From Pseudomonadota bacterium (GTDB taxonomy: Bacteria; Pseudomonadota; Gammaproteobacteria; Burkholderiales; Burkholderiaceae_D), in contig JAEWEK010000076.1 in the NCBI GenBank assembly GCA_023389425.1, forward strand, positions 1 to 7,800: a stretch of DNA of 7,800 bases. The letters run 5' to 3'. The translations under genes were made by a program, and so were the position numbers. Shown here in pieces: positions 1 to 5,654 of the stretch (positions are counted from its first letter, which is position 1; each line of letters starts with the position of its first letter). Under the pieces are notes generated by a model that saw nothing but the letters and a program-made list of their open reading frames with translations, was not told the origin of the DNA and did not search any database.

Positions 1-126
1 CCTGCAGCGCTTGGTCATCGACACGGAATACTATCGGCGACGAAGAGCTGAGCAGGCAGAAATGGCAGCCCGACAGCTCTCCCTGGAGTACGCGTTATGA
101 GCCGACAAATATTCCGGACAGCAGTG
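1..126 (+). mobile_element. Right end of an unidentified inserted segment that truncates soxC
   Basis: The reading frame of soxC, read leftward, follows the SoxC family as far as codon 79 (base 127). It then changes abruptly to sequence that does not resemble SoxC, so a foreign segment ends at about 126/127. The segment carries the last codons of a rightward ORF (2-100) and then 26 noncoding bases, a layout typical of an insertion sequence or other transposable element whose last gene runs close to its end. Read inward from the break, the terminal bases include TGTCCGGAATATTTGTCGGC; many transposons begin with TGT, but I do not recognise this family. The other end, and any target duplication, lie outside the window. 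A deletion or inversion breakpoint is the alternative. Confidence 0.5.
2..100 (+). CDS. C-terminal fragment of an unrecognised protein, perhaps a recombinase or transposase
   Basis: An open frame enters from the left edge and ends with TGA at 98-100, giving 32 residues. They are strongly charged and look helical: an RRRR run in the middle, then alternating Glu, Gln and Ala up to the terminal LSLEYAL. The gene starts outside the window, so its length and family cannot be judged. Because it stops 26 bp before the break in soxC, it is most simply the last gene of the inserted element, which would make it a transposase, recombinase or accessory protein. That role comes from position only; I see no diagnostic motif. 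It could also be an unrelated chromosomal gene brought next to soxC by a rearrangement. Confidence 0.35.
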   Translation: MQRLVIDTEYYRRRRAEQAEMAARQLSLEYAL

Positions 127-363
127 CAGCGTGGTGGAATGCGCCGGCAGGTTCAGGATCGCGGGATCGCCGTCGCCCACCTGGGCCATCGCCCGTCCCG
201 CCGCGGCCGCGCCGACCGCCGCGCTGGCCGCCATGAAGCTCTTGCGCAGGAAGCCGCGCCGCTGCTGGTTCAGGCCGTCCTGCGTGATCTCCTGCGCCAG
301 CGCCGGCTCGACAAAGTTCTCGGGCGCGCGCAGCAGGCGCCCCGGTTTGCAGCTGTCTTTCAT
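127..363 (-). pseudogene. soxC: SoxC (sulfane dehydrogenase molybdenum subunit), N-terminal 79 codons only
   Basis: SoxC is the molybdenum-cofactor subunit of the periplasmic SoxCD complex, which oxidises the sulfane sulfur bound to SoxYZ during thiosulfate oxidation. The fragment has the family's N-terminus. A twin-arginine export motif RRGFLRK lies at residues 35-41, followed by an Ala-rich hydrophobic stretch and a likely cleavage site after AMA (about residue 60). The mature start VGDGDPAIL...STTL is characteristic of SoxC. Full-length SoxC is roughly 400 or more residues, so the molybdopterin-binding and dimerisation domains are missing. The frame runs on to base 31 through foreign sequence, which adds about 31 meaningless residues. 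The ATG at 361-363 follows a GGAG ribosome site, and an ArsR-type operator lies just upstream (392-413). The product should be non-functional unless an intact copy exists elsewhere. Confidence 0.8.
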
Positions 364-391
364 GTCGTCTCCACCACCATCGTTATTTGCG

Positions 392-413
392 CATATGACT
401 AAGTAGGCATATG
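392..413 (-). promoter_or_regulatory. Probable ArsR-family operator upstream of soxC
   Basis: A near-palindrome with arms ATATG (393-397) and CATAT (408-412), separated by 10 bases, lies in the 85-bp gap between the arsR stop and the soxC start. Read toward soxC, it matches the site at 2257-2278 at 17 of 21 positions, including the shared half TAGTCATATG. Two copies in the same orientation, one before each transcription unit of the locus, point to binding by the ArsR-family protein encoded at 449-784. Core promoter boxes for soxC are not clear here, so I call only the operator. Confidence 0.6.
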
Positions 414-448
414 TCTTGTCATGCCCGCCCTTTGCGCGGCTTTCAATC

Positions 449-784
449 TCAGGCTGTCACGCCGGGCACCGCCACGCCGCTGCGATCGGCCATGCGTCCG
501 CACACGGTGCGGCACAGTTCGACCGTGCGCTCGTCCTCGATCCGGTAGTACACCTGCGAGCCCTCCTTGCGGCGCGCCAGGATGCGGGCGCGGTACAGCA
601 TGTTCAGCTGGCGCGATACGTTGGCCTGGGTCGACTCCACTTCCGCCACGATGTCGTTGACGGTGCGCTCGCCCTGGCACACGGCGTACAGGATCTTCAG
701 GCGGGTCGGCTGCGACAGCAGCGCGAAATAATGCGAGACGTCTTCGAAGAGCTGCTCCAGGGCCTTGCGGTCAGTCGATTCCAT
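449..784 (-). CDS. ArsR/SmtB-family transcriptional repressor of the sox-associated locus
   Basis: This is a 111-residue winged-helix protein of the ArsR/SmtB family, which repress promoters and release DNA on metal binding or thiol oxidation. Residues 18-35 carry the family start (YFALLSQPTRLKIL), residues 41-70 the helix-turn-helix with recognition segment TQANVSRQLNMLYRA, and residues 71-82 the wing (RRKEGSQVYYRI). Its cysteines are C36, C91 and C95. They do not show the 66-residue spacing of the BigR/SqrR thiol switch seen in the other repressor here, so its signal may differ (another persulfide arrangement, or a metal). It is the last gene of the MBL-dsrE-arsR operon, 17 bp after the DsrE-like gene, and sits just before soxC. 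A role like that of SoxR regulators of sox genes is inferred from position. The start chosen is the ATG at 784; a longer open frame upstream would overlap the DsrE-like gene. Confidence 0.85.
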   Translation of the reverse strand: MESTDRKALEQLFEDVSHYFALLSQPTRLKILYAVCQGERTVNDIVAEVESTQANVSRQLNMLYRARILARRKEGSQVYYRIEDERTVELCRTVCGRMADRSGVAVPGVTA

Positions 785-801
785 GTTTGCTTTGCTTGAA
801 T

Positions 802-1230
802 TTAAGGCTTCAGGTAGGCATAGCCCTCGAACTGCAGGTGTGCCGCTTCGGCCACGCCGGACGGGACGATGGTCGCCTCGGGGATCACGCGGCTCTTGTC
901 GATGTGGCGCGCCTCCAGCGTGTTGTTGCAGACCCTGAACTCCACGTTGTTGTGCATGACCAGTTCCTGCACGGTGGCGTCGTAGGGATTGCCGTTGGCG
1001 TTGGCTGCGCCTTCCAGCAGGAAGTCGACGCCGGCGCCGTTGGTCACCACCACGATCTTCACGCCGGGGACGGCCTTCAGGTGGTTGCGGATGTTGTTCA
1101 GCGCGGCCGTCGCACGGTCGGCATCGGTGACGTGGTAGACCACCTTCTCCTCGCGCGGCGCGGCCGCCGCCGTGGATCCCAGCGCGGTCCATGCCAACAG
1201 GGCCAGCAGCAGCATGCGGATGAATTTCAT
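802..1230 (-). CDS. Secreted DsrE/DsrF-like sulfur-handling protein
   Basis: This 142-residue protein has an N-terminal signal peptide: positive start MKFIR, a Leu/Ala-rich core and a probable cleavage in the AAAAP region around residue 24. The mature part follows the DsrE-like fold pattern: a beta strand (KVVYHV), a helix with NNIRNHL, then VKIVVVTNGAGVDFLL and a later strand VEFRVCNNTL. The single conserved-looking cysteine, C101, stands where DsrE-family proteins carry a persulfide-forming cysteine. DsrE relatives carry sulfur in sulfur oxidation or tRNA thiolation; an exported one beside sox genes suggests handling of periplasmic sulfane sulfur, which is inference. The ATG at 1230 has an AGGAG site about 8 bases upstream. 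It lies 19 bp after the MBL gene and 17 bp before arsR, so the three are probably one transcript. Confidence 0.75.
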   Translation of the reverse strand: MKFIRMLLLALLAWTALGSTAAAAPREEKVVYHVTDADRATAALNNIRNHLKAVPGVKIVVVTNGAGVDFLLEGAANANGNPYDATVQELVMHNNVEFRVCNNTLEARHIDKSRVIPEATIVPSGVAEAAHLQFEGYAYLKP

Positions 1231-1249
1231 GGTCGTGCTCCTCGTCGGC

Positions 1250-2215
1250 TCAATGGGTGGCAAGGCTCTCGCGCTCCATGTGCAAGTAGGTGTCGTAGGC
1301 GTTGATGCGGTTGGCCTGCTCGAATGCGGGGACATCCTTGAAGCGGCTCCAGTCGGTCGCGGCGTAGGCCTCGTCGAAGGGCGTCATCGCGCTCACCGCC
1401 TCGCCCATCGCATGCCGCAGGAAGCGCAGGTAGTCGCGCGTGAACACGATGTCCCGGGCCGGATTGCGCGAGGCCGCGCCGTGGCCCGGGATCGCGATCA
1501 CGGGATGGGTGGACAGCATGGTGTCCAGCGCGGCCAGCCAGCGCGCGCTGTCGGCGGTGCCGACAAAAGGTATGCGGCCGGTGGCGAACATATCGCCGGC
1601 GAACAGCACCTTGTCTTCTTCGACGTAGAGCATGATGTCTTCGGGCGAATGCGCGCCGCTGGAATCGATCACGCGGAAGTGCAGCTTGCCCATGCTGAAG
1701 CGCTCCTCGCCGCCCGGCGCCAACGCGAGCCAGCGGTCGGCCGCCAGCAATCTGGTGTCGGCATTGACCCACGGCGCGAGGTCGGCCTTGCGCTGCTCGA
1801 GCCGCTGGCGGGTTTCATCGGAAGCCAGGGTAGCCTTGCCGTTGGCGTGCGCCCAGACCTCGGCGCCCTGCGCCTTGAGCGCCTGCAGGCCGTAGAAATG
1901 GTCGGCGTGGTAGTGGCTGACGATCACGCGGCGGATCGGCTCCCTGGTGATCTTGCGGATCGCATCGACCATGGCCTGCCCGAGCGTGGGCGTGGCCAGC
2001 GCATCGAACACGACGACGCCATCGCCGGTGACGACAAAGCCGGCGTTGGACATGAAGCCCTTGTTGGCCTGGCTGGCCATGCCGGCCGCGCCCTGGAACA
2101 TCCAGATATGGGCAGAAATCTGCTGGGGAGTCAGGACGATGGGGTCGGCGGCGCGTGCCAGCGACACTTGGCACACAAGCAGCATCAGGACCAGGAACCC
2201 CAGGCAACGGCGCAC
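1250..2215 (-). CDS. Secreted metallo-beta-lactamase-fold hydrolase (SoxH-like)
   Basis: This 321-residue protein starts at GTG 2215, supported by a GGGGAG site five bases upstream. A signal peptide ends near residue 22 (SLARA|AD), so it should act in the periplasm. The metal-binding set of the MBL superfamily is complete: HYHADH at 101-106, H189 (GAHSPED), D208 (FAGD) and H245 (PGHG). Enzymes of this fold near sox genes include SoxH-like proteins and the zinc hydrolases linked to quinoprotein relay systems; related persulfide dioxygenases oxidise glutathione persulfide. The substrate cannot be read from sequence, but a thiol- or sulfur-ester substrate fits the setting. It is the first gene of the leftward operon with the DsrE-like and ArsR genes, and its promoter overlaps a predicted operator at 2257-2278. 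Confidence 0.85.
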   Translation of the reverse strand: MRRCLGFLVLMLLVCQVSLARAADPIVLTPQQISAHIWMFQGAAGMASQANKGFMSNAGFVVTGDGVVVFDALATPTLGQAMVDAIRKITREPIRRVIVSHYHADHFYGLQALKAQGAEVWAHANGKATLASDETRQRLEQRKADLAPWVNADTRLLAADRWLALAPGGEERFSMGKLHFRVIDSSGAHSPEDIMLYVEEDKVLFAGDMFATGRIPFVGTADSARWLAALDTMLSTHPVIAIPGHGAASRNPARDIVFTRDYLRFLRHAMGEAVSAMTPFDEAYAATDWSRFKDVPAFEQANRINAYDTYLHMERESLATH

Positions 2216-2254
2216 TTCGTCTCCCCTGCGCGCGGCTCTGCGTCCGCTCGCTTG

Positions 2255-2283
2255 AACATATGACTATATGCGCATATTGCCAA
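2255..2283 (-). promoter_or_regulatory. Promoter with embedded operator for the MBL-dsrE-arsR operon
   Basis: On the leftward strand, TTGGCA (2283-2278) and TATGTT (2260-2255) stand 17 bases apart, the ideal sigma-70 spacing. The spacer is nearly filled by a palindrome with arms ATATG (2258-2262) and CATAT (2273-2277), again 10 bases apart, as at 392-413. A bound repressor would block RNA polymerase directly, so the operon, including its own arsR, is probably autoregulated. The transcript would have a leader of about 30 nt before the GTG at 2215. Confidence 0.6.
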
Positions 2284-2316
2284 GTTTTAATAATCTATGT
2301 CAAGAATTCTTTGTGT

Positions 2317-2880
2317 TCAAAATTCGCCACGGGCGCCACGGTCGAGCAGCTTGACCATGGTGGCGCGCATGCGCAGGGCTGCGGCGCGCAAGTCGGGCGG
2401 AAGCTTGCGGCCCATGTGGATCAGGATGTCCATGTCCAGCGTGTACAGCCACAAGCCGTCGTCCTTTTCCAGCAAGGTGATGCGGCATGGCAGGTAGGCC
2501 GCCATCGCCGGGCTGAAGTCGACCATCTGGCGCGCGGTCTCGGGGCTGCAGTAGGAGTAGACCTTGAGGAAGCGCTGCGGCTTGCCGGTGCGCGCTTCCA
2601 GCTCCCTGGACAGCGGCAGCATGCCGACTTCCTTGACGTTGTCCTCGGCGGCGACGCTGGCCAGCGCCTCCTCCACTTCGGCCACCGACACGCCCGGCGC
2701 CACCTTGCGCGACCAGGTTGTGGCGGCCGCGATGTCGCCGTCGGCCTCGATCCAGCGGTCCCACAGGCGATTGGCCTGGGCGCCGGCGCCATCCTCCAGT
2801 TTGGACGCGGTGCGCAGCGTCCCGCAGGCGCACAGGCAGGCGGACAACAGAAGTACGGCAAGGATCGGCTTCGATGGCAT
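2317..2880 (-). CDS. DUF302-domain lipoprotein
   Basis: This 187-residue protein begins with a lipoprotein signal: MPSKPILAVLLLSACLCAC, with candidate lipidated cysteines C15, C17 and C19 (LLSAC fits the lipobox best). The C-terminal half carries DUF302 hallmarks: a YSYCSPETARQMVDFSPAM stretch, then YLPCRITLLEKDDGLWLYTL and DMDILIHMGRKLPPDL. DUF302 proteins have no settled biochemical role but recur beside sulfur-oxidation and sulfide-response genes. The gene is divergent from the thiol-redox repressor at 2962, with an 81-bp shared promoter region, so the repressor probably controls it. Its membrane anchor places it in the periplasm, possibly on the outer membrane. The start at 2880 has no clear Shine-Dalgarno site. 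Family call fairly firm; function unknown. Confidence 0.75.
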   Translation of the reverse strand: MPSKPILAVLLLSACLCACGTLRTASKLEDGAGAQANRLWDRWIEADGDIAAATTWSRKVAPGVSVAEVEEALASVAAEDNVKEVGMLPLSRELEARTGKPQRFLKVYSYCSPETARQMVDFSPAMAAYLPCRITLLEKDDGLWLYTLDMDILIHMGRKLPPDLRAAALRMRATMVKLLDRGARGEF

Positions 2881-2923
2881 GAATGCATTCTAGCAAGCGT
2901 TGAGCCCGGCGGGACAACGATAT

Positions 2924-2956
2924 ACACATTTATAGATTGTTTTTAGGTATAATGTG
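2924..2956. promoter_or_regulatory. Divergent promoter/operator between the DUF302 gene and the BigR-type repressor
   Basis: An inverted repeat pairs CACATTTATA (2925-2934) with TATAATGTG (2948-2956), perfect except for one extra base in the left arm. The right arm contains TATAAT (2948-2953), a consensus -10 box for the rightward operon; the left arm read leftward contains TATAAA (2934-2929), a plausible -10 for the DUF302 gene. A dimeric repressor covering both arms would shut both promoters. The -35 regions are weak, as is common for regulated promoters. Confidence 0.55.
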
Positions 2957-2961
2957 ATCCC

Positions 2962-3288
2962 ATGAAAATTGACCACCAGATTTTCGACCTCGACGCGATG
3001 CAGTCCGCCGCGACGCAAGCCTGCGCCCTGCTGAAGGCGCTGGGCAACCGCGACCGCCTGCTGCTGATGTGCCAGCTGAGCCAGGGCGAATACTGCGTCA
3101 GCGACCTCGAGCACCTGCTGCACATCCAGCAGCCCACGCTGTCGCAGCAGCTGGCGGTGCTGCGCGAGGAACAGCTCGTGGCCACGCGCCGCGAAGGCAA
3201 ACAGATTTTTTACCGTGTCGCCAGCAAGGAAGCGCTGGCGGTCATGCAGGCGCTGTACGAACAGTTCTGCAAAGGAGCAAGGCAATGA
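2962..3288 (+). CDS. ArsR-family thiol-redox repressor of the BigR/SqrR/YgaV type
   Basis: This 108-residue winged-helix repressor has recognition helix QPTLSQQLAVLREEQL (residues 57-72) and wing TRREGKQIFYRV (75-86). Two cysteines, C37 (LLLMCQLSQGE) and C103 (EQFC), are 66 residues apart, the spacing of the C41/C107 and C42/C108 pairs of SqrR and BigR. In those proteins sulfane sulfur or persulfide links the pair by a sulfur bridge and releases DNA, so this protein probably senses reactive sulfur. C21 and C45 are extra. It leads an operon with the YeeE/YedE pair and TauE gene: its TGA overlaps the next ATG (ATGA at 3285). The -10 box ends only 8 bases before the ATG, so the mRNA may be leaderless; there is no Shine-Dalgarno site. 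An in-frame ATG at 2998 would still keep the DNA-binding part. Confidence 0.88.
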   Translation: MKIDHQIFDLDAMQSAATQACALLKALGNRDRLLLMCQLSQGEYCVSDLEHLLHIQQPTLSQQLAVLREEQLVATRREGKQIFYRVASKEALAVMQALYEQFCKGARQ

Positions 3289-3716
3289 CCATCGACTGGA
3301 TCCACTTCACGCCCTGGACTTCGCTGCTGGGCGGGGTGCTGATCGGCCTTGCGGCCGCCATCTTCGTGCTGCTGAACGGGCGCATCGCCGGCGTCAGCGG
3401 CATCCTCGGCGGCCTGTTGCGGCCGGCCCGCGGGGACCTAGGCTGGCGCCTTGCCTTCATCGCCGGCCTGGCCATTGCGCCGCTGGCCTATGGATTGGCG
3501 CACGCGCTGCCGGCGGTGACCATCGAGGCCGACGCCGGCACCTTGATCGTGGCCGGACTGCTGGTCGGCGCCGGCACACGCTACGGCGCCGGCTGCACCA
3601 GCGGCCATGGCGTATGCGGCCTGTCGCGCCTGTCGCTGCGTTCGCTCGCGGCCACCTTGGCCTTCATGGCGGCCGGTTTCGCCACCGTCGCCGTCGTGCG
3701 CCATTTGATCGCTTGA
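3285..3716 (+). CDS. YeeE/YedE family membrane protein, first half-size subunit
   Basis: This 143-residue integral inner-membrane protein has about four hydrophobic segments (roughly residues 12-31, 54-75, 85-99 and 116-137). The signature GAGTRYGAGCTSGHGVCGLS (residues 96-115) places C104 and C111 in a glycine-rich loop. The YeeE/YedE family includes the thiosulfate importer YeeE (TsuA), where conserved cysteines along the pore pass thiosulfate inward by S-H...S contacts. TsuA is one long chain; here the fold is split over two genes, this one and 3728-4162, as in the paired PmpA/PmpB-type proteins of proteobacteria. A thiosulfate or other sulfur-anion channel is therefore likely, but the substrate is inferred. 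Start ATG 3285 follows AAGGAG and overlaps the repressor stop, so translation is coupled. Confidence 0.85.
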   Translation: MTIDWIHFTPWTSLLGGVLIGLAAAIFVLLNGRIAGVSGILGGLLRPARGDLGWRLAFIAGLAIAPLAYGLAHALPAVTIEADAGTLIVAGLLVGAGTRYGAGCTSGHGVCGLSRLSLRSLAATLAFMAAGFATVAVVRHLIA

Positions 3717-3727
3717 GGAGACGCCAC

Positions 3728-4162
3728 ATGCACATCATCGTTTCGCTGTTCGTCGGCCTGTTGTTCGGGATTGGCCTGATCGTCTCAGGCATGACCGATC
3801 CGTCCAAGGTCATCGGCTTCCTCGACCTCGGCGGGCACTGGAATCCGTCGCTCGCCTTCGTGATGGGCGGCGCCATCCTCGTCGGGCTGGGTGCTTTCCG
3901 CCTCGCCGGGCGCCGCCAGCATTCGCTGCTGGGCGACGTGATGCGGATGCCGGGCGCCACCGGCATCGACCGCCGGCTGGTGCTGGGCAGCCTCGCCTTC
4001 GGCATCGGCTGGGGACTCGGCGGCTTCTGCCCCGGCCCCGCCCTCGCCTCGCTATTCACCGGCAGCGCCAAGCCGCTGCTGTTCACGCTCGCGATGCTGG
4101 CGGGGATGGGGCTGTTCGAACTGTTCGAACGCAGCGCCGCCCGCATCAAGCAGGAAGCCTGA
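3728..4162 (+). CDS. YeeE/YedE family membrane protein, second half-size subunit
   Basis: This 144-residue membrane protein has hydrophobic segments near residues 4-20, 43-60, 85-100 and 116-131. It carries the two markers of the second half of YeeE/YedE proteins: GMTDPSKVIGFLD (21-33) and GWGLGGFCPGPAL (94-106), with the pore-type cysteine C101. Together with the protein just upstream it would make one pore with cysteines from both subunits, so the two should be needed together. It starts 11 bp after its partner's stop, behind GAGGAG. It is followed two bases later by the TauE/SafE gene, which points to a single transcript devoted to sulfur-anion movement. Substrate direction cannot be read from sequence. 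Confidence 0.87.
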   Translation: MHIIVSLFVGLLFGIGLIVSGMTDPSKVIGFLDLGGHWNPSLAFVMGGAILVGLGAFRLAGRRQHSLLGDVMRMPGATGIDRRLVLGSLAFGIGWGLGGFCPGPALASLFTGSAKPLLFTLAMLAGMGLFELFERSAARIKQEA

Positions 4163-4164
4163 GC

Positions 4165-4953
4165 ATGCTGACCAGCCTCGCACTCGGCCTCGTGGTGGGC
4201 ATCATCCTCGCGCTGACCGGCGCCGGCGGCGGCATCCTCGCGGTTCCGCTGCTGGTGTTCAGCACCGGCATCGGCGTCGCCCAGGCCGGCCCGATCGGAC
4301 TGCTGGCGGTCGGCATGGCGGCAGTGCTGGGCGCCCTGCTCGGCCTGCGCGCCGGCGTGGTGCGCTACCGCGCCGCGCTGCTGATCGCCGCCACCGGCAT
4401 GGTGCTGTCGCCGGCCGGCCTGTGGCTGGCGCGCCGCGTCGACAACCGCTGGCTCGGCATCGTGTTCGCGCTGACCTTGCTGTACGTGGCCTGGAACACC
4501 TTCCGCCGCGCCGGCGCGCCCGTGGCCGAACGCAGCGCGGCGCCGGTCTGCGTGCGCGACGGCGGCACCGGGCGTTTCATCTGGACCCGTCCCTGCGCGC
4601 AGGCGATGGCGATGTCCGGGGCGGTGGCCGGCCTGCTGTCGGGATTGCTCGGCGTCGGCGGCGGCTTCGTGATGGTGCCGGCGCTGCAGCGCTACACCGA
4701 CCTGCCGATGAAATCCGTGGTCGCCACTTCGCTCGCCGTGATCGCGCTGGTGTCGATCACGGGCGTCGCCGCCACCGCCGCCAGCGGGCATATGAACTGG
4801 GAGATCGCCGTGCCGTTCTCGACCGGCGCGCTGGCCGGCATGCTGGGCGGGCGCGCGGTCGCTTCGAAGCTGGCCGGGCCGCAGCTGCAGAAGGGGTTTG
4901 CTGCGATCTCTGCCATTGTCGCCATTTGCATGATCGGCAAAGCGTTTATGTGA
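4165..4953 (+). CDS. TauE/SafE family sulfur-anion permease
   Basis: This 262-residue polytopic inner-membrane protein is a typical length for TauE/SafE (DUF81) permeases. The family's internal duplication shows plainly: GAGGGILAVPLL at residues 19-30 and GVGGGFVMVPAL at 163-174 are the paired glycine-rich re-entrant motifs. A hydrophilic loop at about 115-145 separates the halves. TauE/SafE proteins move organosulfur anions or sulfite, and members near sox genes have been proposed to export sulfite or sulfate. That role would fit here: the YeeE pair brings thiosulfate in and this protein lets sulfite out, although that pairing is inference. The ATG follows the previous stop by two bases behind AGGAA. 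No clear intrinsic terminator follows in 4954-5086. Confidence 0.87.
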   Translation: MLTSLALGLVVGIILALTGAGGGILAVPLLVFSTGIGVAQAGPIGLLAVGMAAVLGALLGLRAGVVRYRAALLIAATGMVLSPAGLWLARRVDNRWLGIVFALTLLYVAWNTFRRAGAPVAERSAAPVCVRDGGTGRFIWTRPCAQAMAMSGAVAGLLSGLLGVGGGFVMVPALQRYTDLPMKSVVATSLAVIALVSITGVAATAASGHMNWEIAVPFSTGALAGMLGGRAVASKLAGPQLQKGFAAISAIVAICMIGKAFM

Positions 4954-5086
4954 TTGCTCCTGGCACGAGTTACAGCGCTCCCTGATCGGCAATCGCGTCC
5001 AGCCGAACAGTGACAATATGTGGATTTCCCGGCGCTTTAACTTGCTAAGCTACCGCTGTATTCCACGAACAAAACCTTCGAAGGCG

Positions 5087-5461
5087 ATGAAAAACTTTTC
5101 AATGTACGCGCTTTTTGCAGTGCTTTCCGGGCTCGCGAGCGTGAGCCTGGCCGCCGATTCAGCAGCGCAGCCCGTCACGACCGTTACGCAAATGGGCAGC
5201 GCGACGACGACATTCTCTTGCAGCCCGACGTCGGGCAAAGTTTGCCATTACCTCATTGTCAGTTCGATCTGCCAGGAGACTCTGCTCGCCGGGGGCGCCA
5301 AGGAAAGGCGCTGCACCTACTCGCAAGCGGTGCCGCCTTTCCAGCTAAAGGCAGGGGAACCGAAGACGATCACACATCTGCCTGCAGATTTCCTGTACAC
5401 GATGAGGCTCGACCGTGCACCCACGATCGAGGAATGCATCGCCGCGCCCATCGCCCACTAA
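5087..5461 (+). CDS. Small secreted cysteine-containing protein of unknown function
   Basis: I do not recognise this 124-residue protein. It has a clear signal peptide (MKNFSMYALFAVLSGLASVSLA, probable cleavage before ADS). The mature domain is about 100 residues with a polar Ser/Thr-rich start. Five cysteines follow, four of them between mature positions of about 30 and 65 (FSCSP, KVCHY, SICQE, RRCTY) and one near the end (EECIA), so disulfides in the periplasm or outside are likely. The start at 5087 is chosen because it gives a proper signal sequence and has AAGG three bases upstream. The frame is open to an ATG at 5018, but that would place charged residues before the signal. It stands alone between the permease operon and the interrupted repeat element, and it is less GC-rich than the sulfur genes. 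Confidence 0.65.
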   Translation: MKNFSMYALFAVLSGLASVSLAADSAAQPVTTVTQMGSATTTFSCSPTSGKVCHYLIVSSICQETLLAGGAKERRCTYSQAVPPFQLKAGEPKTITHLPADFLYTMRLDRAPTIEECIAAPIAH

Positions 5462-5467
5462 GGCAAA

Positions 5468-5598
5468 CGCAAAAGAAAAAAGGCGCCGTCCGCGTTAAGT
5501 GTTGACTTAAGCACCTCGTCCCGGCTGGGACCCATACTGAGCATATTGGATCGCGACTGCGGCGGGAGCTGCAAGCACGCACACTCAGCATGGGTTCC
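5468..5598. repeat. Left part of a palindromic repeat element split by the IS
   Basis: This gene-free stretch is full of inverted repeats. Bases 5483-5505 pair with 7037-7059 across the IS (21 of 23). TTAAGT-GTTG-ACTTAA (5495-5510) is a local hairpin. GGGACCCATACTGAG (5527-5541) pairs with CTCAGCATGGGTTCC (5584-5598) with one mismatch. GTTCC (5594-5598) is the left arm of the REP-like hairpin completed at 7010-7024. Removing the IS restores an element of about 166 bp that resembles a MITE or a structured RNA gene. Its left border is CGCAAAAGAAAAAAG (5468-5482), which also occurs at 7057 and 7205. Confidence 0.6.
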
Positions 5599-5602
5599 GT
5601 AC

Positions 5603-5614
5603 ATGGACGCCCCC
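5603..5614 (+). repeat. Left subterminal inverted repeat of the IS
   Basis: ATGGACGCCCCC is the exact reverse complement of 6992-7003. It lies three bases inside the left end. The outermost bases, TACAT, are also matched by a guide arm in the predicted bridge RNA. Confidence 0.8.
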
Positions 5615-5654
5615 TTTTGTGCAAGCTCTCATTGATCTGGTTTGGTAGAAAGGT

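Noticed and set aside
31..126. The ORF tail running from soxC to base 31 as real SoxC sequence
   Set aside because: The residues after codon 79 do not resemble SoxC and are antisense to the inserted segment's own reading frame; they are read-through into foreign DNA.
1172..2263. A 363-residue rightward ORF opposite the MBL gene
   Set aside because: It is a shadow frame of the MBL and DsrE-like genes with no recognisable motif; the leftward frames have signal peptides and catalytic residues.
3664..5016. A 450-residue leftward ORF opposite the YeeE/TauE genes
   Set aside because: It is antisense to three well-supported membrane protein genes; its Gln/His/Arg/Ala-rich composition is typical of a high-GC shadow frame.
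5018..5086. An earlier start (ATG 5018) for the secreted protein
   Set aside because: It would bury the signal peptide behind 23 mostly polar residues, and it lacks a ribosome site as good as the one before 5087.
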